A stretch of 64,000 nucleotides of DNA from Abiotrophia defectiva ATCC 49176 (GTDB taxonomy: Bacteria > Bacillota > Bacilli > Lactobacillales > Aerococcaceae). The position numbers were made by a program, and so were the translations under genes. The notes under the pieces are model-generated. The model had not been told where the DNA came from and did not search any database. It saw only the letters and a program-made list of their open reading frames with translations. This document shows positions 60,313-64,000 of this stretch, piece by piece; the stretch's first letter is position 1; each line of letters begins with the position of its first letter. The stretch spans positions 1,615,501-1,679,500 of the forward strand of contig NZ_CP146287.1 of the NCBI RefSeq assembly GCF_037041345.1, given 5' to 3'.

Positions 60313-60341
60313 ATTATAATGTATGCGCTACCTAAATTCAA
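60313..60341 (-). promoter_or_regulatory. Promoter of the licT-PTS-rhaD operon
   Basis: TTGAAT, 17-base spacer, perfect TATAAT on the minus strand, just before the RAT. Confidence 0.88.
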
Positions 60342-60428
60342 GGGCATTTTCTTTACAAATCCATCTTTTTGCCTACAATATGCAGAACTGGTTCCACCAA
60401 AATCCCTTTGCTAAGCCATTCTTAAAAG

Positions 60429-60458
60429 CAAAACTGAGACTTAATCAAGCCTCAGTTT
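60429..60458 (-). terminator. Terminator of the potD-amidohydrolase unit
   Basis: AAACTGAGGCTT and AAGTCTCAGTTT arms with one mismatch around GATT, then TTG on the minus strand. Confidence 0.7.
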
Positions 60459-60466
60459 CTATAATC

Positions 60467-62089
60467 TTAATAAACTTGCTGACCGGCCAAATAGGTGGCG
60501 GTCACTTTGACTTGCCGCCAGTCCTTGACGCTTCGCAAATCATGGGACAGGACAACTAGGTCTGCCCACATACCGGCTTCCATTCCCCCAATATCGGTTC
60601 GACTTAAGGCCTTAGCTGCCCCAAGTGTATGGGCATAGAGGGACTCTTCAAGTGTCAAGCGTTGTTCTGGCATCAAGCCTTGAGGCGGTAGCCCATCCCA
60701 GGTCTGGCGGTGGACTGCGTAATGCAGACTCTCCAATGGTGTTACATTGACCACTACGGGCGTGTCGGTTCCAAAGGCCAGAGTTGCACCTTGCTTCAAG
60801 AATTCTTTAAAAGGAAACATGTGCTTAGCACGTTCAGGTCCTACTTCTTCATCCAAGCTATCATAGCCTACCATCAGGTGGCTTGGTTGAACAGAAACCA
60901 CTAGCTGCTCTTGGGCCACTAGGTCTAAATCTGCCCAATCCATTACTTCTAGGTGCTCAATGGTGTGGAATTTACCTAGACTGAGGGGAAATTGGGCTAG
61001 GGCTTCTTTGTAATAGGTCAAGGTCAACTCAATGGCCCGGTCACCAATGGCATGGATCCGCATCGGCCAATCTTCTTGGCTAGCAGCTAAGATAAAGTCA
61101 TGCTGGGTCTCAATCGGGATTAGGGGACCACCCACATCTCCTGGGTAATAGGGCTCAGGATACTCTGACTTGAGATAGGCTGTATGAGAAGAAGTCACGC
61201 CGTCAAAAAACTGCTTGACCCCACCCATTTGTAGCCAAGGGCCACGATAGCGCTGATAGAGTTGACGCAGGGGCTCACGATTGGCCCGCATAGCTGGGAA
61301 GAAGCTGAGACGCAGAGGAACCTGGGCCAAGGCGCGTTCATAGAGTTCCGGATAGACCATATCATCCGGACTCTCACCTGTAATGGCGACATCGCCTACC
61401 GCCGTTACCCCCATGGCATGAAGGTGACGACTAAAATCTTGCATTGCTAGAACTGCTTCTTCATGGAAGCGTCGGAAGACCTCCGTCTGATAGTAGACTG
61501 CAGCAGCTTCTAGGAAGGTGCCCGTTAATTGGCCATCTGCCTCATCAACTAGAGCCTGGCCTGACAGGGTCACAACATTATCAGGATTCAAGCCCAAAGC
61601 CTCCAAGGCTGCGGTATTGAGCCAAATAGAGTGGGCATCTCCGGACAAGAGCATGGTAGGCTCCGAACAGTAACGGTCAAGCGTGCGACGATGGGGTTGC
61701 TGAGACGGTTGAAACTCGCTAGCATACCAACCAATGCCTAAACGCCAGCCCTGGCGTAAGGGCAGGTCCTGGGCTTGGCGCGCGACTATTTCAGGAGTCG
61801 CCCCCCCTACTTGCCCCAAAATGCCCGCTTGAATCAAGCTAGAAGGATAGAAGTGGACATGCGCATCAATAAAACCAGGTAGCAACATTTGCTGACCCAG
61901 GTCCTTGAGCGGCAAGTGCTTGAGTGCTTCTGGCACTAGAGCCGCAAGATTAGCATGGCTTCCCATCGCTTCTTGATTATCCGGCTCATAGACAGCCGCA
62001 ATTCGTTGGTCACGAATTTCCACAAGGGCTGGCCCGATGGTCCCCTTAGTCGGGTTATAGAGGGCCTGTGTCTTCAATAGATAGTGCAT
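60467..62089 (-). CDS. Metal-dependent amidohydrolase, YtcJ-like (amidohydrolase family 3)
   Basis: The 540-residue protein has the metal motif LPGFIDAHVHF (His-x-His at about 73-75), a mid-protein MRIHAIGDRAIELTL (second His, about residue 330), IEHLEVM and a late Asp in AFGTDTPVV. This order defines YtcJ-type amidohydrolases, which hydrolyse amide or related bonds of unknown small molecules. It has no signal peptide. AGGAGG precedes the ATG. It follows the PotD-like gene by 9 bases. Confidence 0.92.
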   Translation of the reverse strand: MHYLLKTQALYNPTKGTIGPALVEIRDQRIAAVYEPDNQEAMGSHANLAALVPEALKHLPLKDLGQQMLLPGFIDAHVHFYPSSLIQAGILGQVGGATPEIVARQAQDLPLRQGWRLGIGWYASEFQPSQQPHRRTLDRYCSEPTMLLSGDAHSIWLNTAALEALGLNPDNVVTLSGQALVDEADGQLTGTFLEAAAVYYQTEVFRRFHEEAVLAMQDFSRHLHAMGVTAVGDVAITGESPDDMVYPELYERALAQVPLRLSFFPAMRANREPLRQLYQRYRGPWLQMGGVKQFFDGVTSSHTAYLKSEYPEPYYPGDVGGPLIPIETQHDFILAASQEDWPMRIHAIGDRAIELTLTYYKEALAQFPLSLGKFHTIEHLEVMDWADLDLVAQEQLVVSVQPSHLMVGYDSLDEEVGPERAKHMFPFKEFLKQGATLAFGTDTPVVVNVTPLESLHYAVHRQTWDGLPPQGLMPEQRLTLEESLYAHTLGAAKALSRTDIGGMEAGMWADLVVLSHDLRSVKDWRQVKVTATYLAGQQVY

Positions 62090-62098
62090 GATTTCCTC

Positions 62099-63181
62099 CT
62101 ATAAGGCCATCTTAAAGCCTAAGAATTGTTCGTTAAATTCCTTAATGACATCCGCTGGTAGGAACTCGTAATGTTCGAGTTGTTGCAAGATCTCAGCAGG
62201 CGGATTGAAGGCGGGGTTGTCCAGCGTCTCTTGAGGCAGTAGAGCCTTGGCTGACTCGTTTGGCGTGGCGTAACCTACATATTCTGCGTTTTTAGCGGCA
62301 TTTTCTGGTCGTAGCATAAAATTAATGAAGGCATAGGCCCCTGCTTCATTTTTACTGGTGCTAGGAATAGCGAAATTATCTGTCCATACAGCCGAGCCGT
62401 CTTTTGGCACGATATAAACAATATTAGGATTATCCGCTATGACACTGGCAGCATCGCCGGAATAACCCATACCAATCGGCGCTTCGCCTAGGCGCATGAG
62501 TGGTTTGATTTCATCGGTCAAGACTGCTCGAACATTAGGAGCCAATGCCTTGAGGTAGGTGCCGGCAATGGCTAACTCCCCTGGATCTTGGCTGTTAAGC
62601 GAATAGCCGCGCGCCTGCAAGGCCATCCCCAGAGTCTCGCGATGGCCATCTAGGACTAGGATAGAATTCTTAAATTCTGGTTTCCATAAATCCGACCAAT
62701 TCTCAATAGTGGCTGGGTCCACTTGCTCTGTATTCACCATAATCCCAAAGGTCCCCCAGAAATAAGGCAAGCTATACTGGTTACCTGGATCAAAAGCATG
62801 GTTGAGCAACCAAGGTGTTAGGTGCTCTGTCCCTTCTAAGCGGCTATAATCTAGCGGTTTAAGTAAGTTCTGGTTTTTAAGACGCGCAACAATGGACTCA
62901 CTAGGAAAGACTAAATCATAGGGTGTTCCGCCTTGCTTAAGCTTGGCTTCCATAGCGTCATTGGAATCAAAGGTCTCGTAGATAACCCGATAATTGCTTT
63001 CTTCTTCGAAGGCAGTAATCAGTTCAGGGTCAATATAATCCCCCCAGTTAAAGATATAGAGGGGCTGACGTTCCACCCCTTGGGCGGTTGTTTGAAGGGA
63101 CTGCTCCAAATGATGGCGTATCCCCCACAGAGCAGCCATTACCCCTACCAAAATTACTAATCCTTGTACCAAACGCCGCAC
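62099..63181 (-). CDS. potD: Spermidine/putrescine-binding protein, PotD-like, without a lipobox
   Basis: The 360-residue protein is a periplasmic-binding-type protein: YIFNWGDYIDPELITAFEEESNYRVIYETFDSNDAMEAKL near residue 42, PYDLVFPSESIVARL, LPYFWGTFGIMVNTEQ and a NFAIPSTSKNEAGAYAFINFMLRPENA end. A basic hydrophobic N-terminus (residues 1-23) has no Cys, so the protein is probably held by an uncleaved anchor or a cleaved signal. Start is GTG after AAAGGGGG. potA, potB and potC are absent upstream. Confidence 0.9.
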   Translation of the reverse strand: MRRLVQGLVILVGVMAALWGIRHHLEQSLQTTAQGVERQPLYIFNWGDYIDPELITAFEEESNYRVIYETFDSNDAMEAKLKQGGTPYDLVFPSESIVARLKNQNLLKPLDYSRLEGTEHLTPWLLNHAFDPGNQYSLPYFWGTFGIMVNTEQVDPATIENWSDLWKPEFKNSILVLDGHRETLGMALQARGYSLNSQDPGELAIAGTYLKALAPNVRAVLTDEIKPLMRLGEAPIGMGYSGDAASVIADNPNIVYIVPKDGSAVWTDNFAIPSTSKNEAGAYAFINFMLRPENAAKNAEYVGYATPNESAKALLPQETLDNPAFNPPAEILQQLEHYEFLPADVIKEFNEQFLGFKMAL

Positions 63182-63314
63182 TGCGCGTCCCCCTTTCTAA
63201 ACCGGATTCATTCACTTCTTTCATTCTATCATAGTCGCCAGTCAGCTACTAGCCCTGTTTGCCGGTCTTAGTAGCGGAGGCCTTAAACGTTCGGCTTTTC
63301 CTAGCTAAGCTATC

Positions 63315-63347
63315 AAAAAAGGCGCCCTACCATTCAGTAGAGCACCT
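63315..63347 (-). terminator. Terminator of the glycosyltransferase gene
   Basis: Eleven-base arms including G-U pairs (AGGTGCTCTAC against GTAGGGCGCCT) around 6 bases, then six T on the minus strand. Confidence 0.8.
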
Positions 63348-63352
63348 GGTAC

Positions 63353-64000
63353 TTAAGTGTTTTGGGCCACTTGCTCCATAAAGGCAAGGGCTTCTTGATA
63401 ACCACCACTGGCCTTAAAACTCTTGGCCACACGTCCCGCTGCATCACGATAATGAGGCTCTTCCAAAACGGTTAGGACGGCATGCCGAATGGTGGCTGGT
63501 GTCATGAGCTTGAGCCAGTAACCGGCTCCCAATTCAGCAGTCCGTTTGGCTACGGCTCCTTGTTCAGGCGTTTGGGGGCAGAGAATAAGGGGTACCTGAT
63601 GATAGAGTCCTTCTGAGGCAGAGTTCATGCCACAGTGGGTCATAAAGACATCCGCAATGGCCAATACTGCCATTTGATCGACTCGATCGTGAATTTCGAT
63701 ATGGTCAGGTAGGTCCTGCCAGTCACTAAGCTCACTCTGGCCTAAAGCTATGATGACTTGATAGTCCGGCAAATCCCTGAAGGCTTCTATTACGGCATGA
63801 TAGAAGTCCTCATTATGAACGACTGTCCCCAAGGACACGTAGATGGTCTTGGCTCGTGTCTTAGGATAAGGTTTTTCAACCGGTCGAATTGATGGCCCAA
63901 TAAAGCGATAGTTGGAGCCAAAACTATCCCAACATGGTTGAAAGTAAGGGGAAGTATAGACCATGGTAGGCGTTGCCTCATCATTTTGAATTAGGTCTAG
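63353..64000 (-). CDS. MGT/UGT-type glycosyltransferase, 5' end cut by window edge
   Basis: The frame is open to the right edge, so only the C-terminal 215 residues are present. The part seen holds a GT-B fold donor half: TIYVSLGTVVHNEDFYHAVIEAF, then IEIHDRVDQMAVLAIADVFMTHCGMNSASEGLYHQVPLILCPQTPEQGAVAKRTAELGAG, where the HCGxNSxxEGLxxxVP and PQxxEQ elements bind the nucleotide sugar. Such enzymes glycosylate small hydrophobic compounds such as macrolides or lipids. An ATG at 63964 is inside the fold and is not the start. Confidence 0.9.
   Translation of the reverse strand, partial: LDLIQNDEATPTMVYTSPYFQPCWDSFGSNYRFIGPSIRPVEKPYPKTRAKTIYVSLGTVVHNEDFYHAVIEAFRDLPDYQVIIALGQSELSDWQDLPDHIEIHDRVDQMAVLAIADVFMTHCGMNSASEGLYHQVPLILCPQTPEQGAVAKRTAELGAGYWLKLMTPATIRHAVLTVLEEPHYRDAAGRVAKSFKASGGYQEALAFMEQVAQNT

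Overview
The window looks like the chromosome of a low-to-mid GC Firmicute of the order Lactobacillales. Supporting markers are GatCAB amidotransferase, a CIRCE-controlled groESL operon, a T-box in front of thrS, a CamS lipoprotein, CoiA next to PepF, an LPXTG-anchored glycosidase, PTS genes with a LicT-type antiterminator and cre boxes. The unusually complete set of host-glycan enzymes suggests a mucosal or oral species. Abiotrophia or a relative in Aerococcaceae is my best guess, but this is inference and not tested against a database. No rRNA, tRNA, insertion sequence or prophage was recognised.

Layout. 1-5.5 kb (minus strand): a cut-off AT-rich gene, a degenerate phosphatidyltransferase-like membrane protein, DegV, and a CAP-protein/hydrolase/thiolase run. 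5.7-7.5 kb: uvrC. 7.5-13.9 kb (minus): a membrane protein, groES-groEL with CIRCE, an O-antigen-ligase-like protein, and thrS behind a threonine T-box. 14.2-18.5 kb: cell-envelope genes (FUSC-type exporter, D,D-carboxypeptidase, L,D-transpeptidase). 18.5-27.6 kb (minus): pcrA, ligA, camS, gatC, gatA, gatB in order of transcription. 27.8-30.7 kb (plus): cysK-cysE, then two unknown membrane or secreted proteins.

30.7-41.1 kb is a glycan-foraging island on the minus strand: beta-galactosidase (GH2), a large cell-wall-anchored GH85 endo-beta-N-acetylglucosaminidase and a GH29 alpha-L-fucosidase, with walJ between the last two. The GH85 and GH29 promoters each carry a 13-of-14 match to the CcpA cre consensus, so the sequence itself supports catabolite control of N-glycan degradation.

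41.9-42.2 kb holds the most unusual feature: a tiny type II-A CRISPR array fused directly to an intact-looking tracrRNA gene, with no cas gene anywhere in the window. The anti-repeat of the tracrRNA doubles as the first repeat. That is the arrangement expected if homologous recombination between the tracrRNA anti-repeat and an array repeat had deleted cas9-cas1-cas2-csn2. Two of the three spacers are identical and form a hairpin.

42.4-53 kb: SpxH-like protein, CYTH protein, two tandem CorA transporters, galK-galT (divergent), and a four-gene minus-strand run for a surface glycan (initiating sugar-phosphate transferase, DegT aminotransferase, family 2 glycosyltransferase, class I aminotransferase). 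53-56 kb: pepF and coiA. 56.4-60.3 kb: a compact catabolic operon (licT-type antiterminator, galactitol-type PTS IIA, IIB, IIC, and RhaD aldolase) preceded by a consensus promoter and a RAT/terminator switch. Together these could import a ketose as its 1-phosphate and cleave it directly. 60.4-64 kb: amidohydrolase, an orphan PotD-like binding protein and a glycosyltransferase cut by the right edge.
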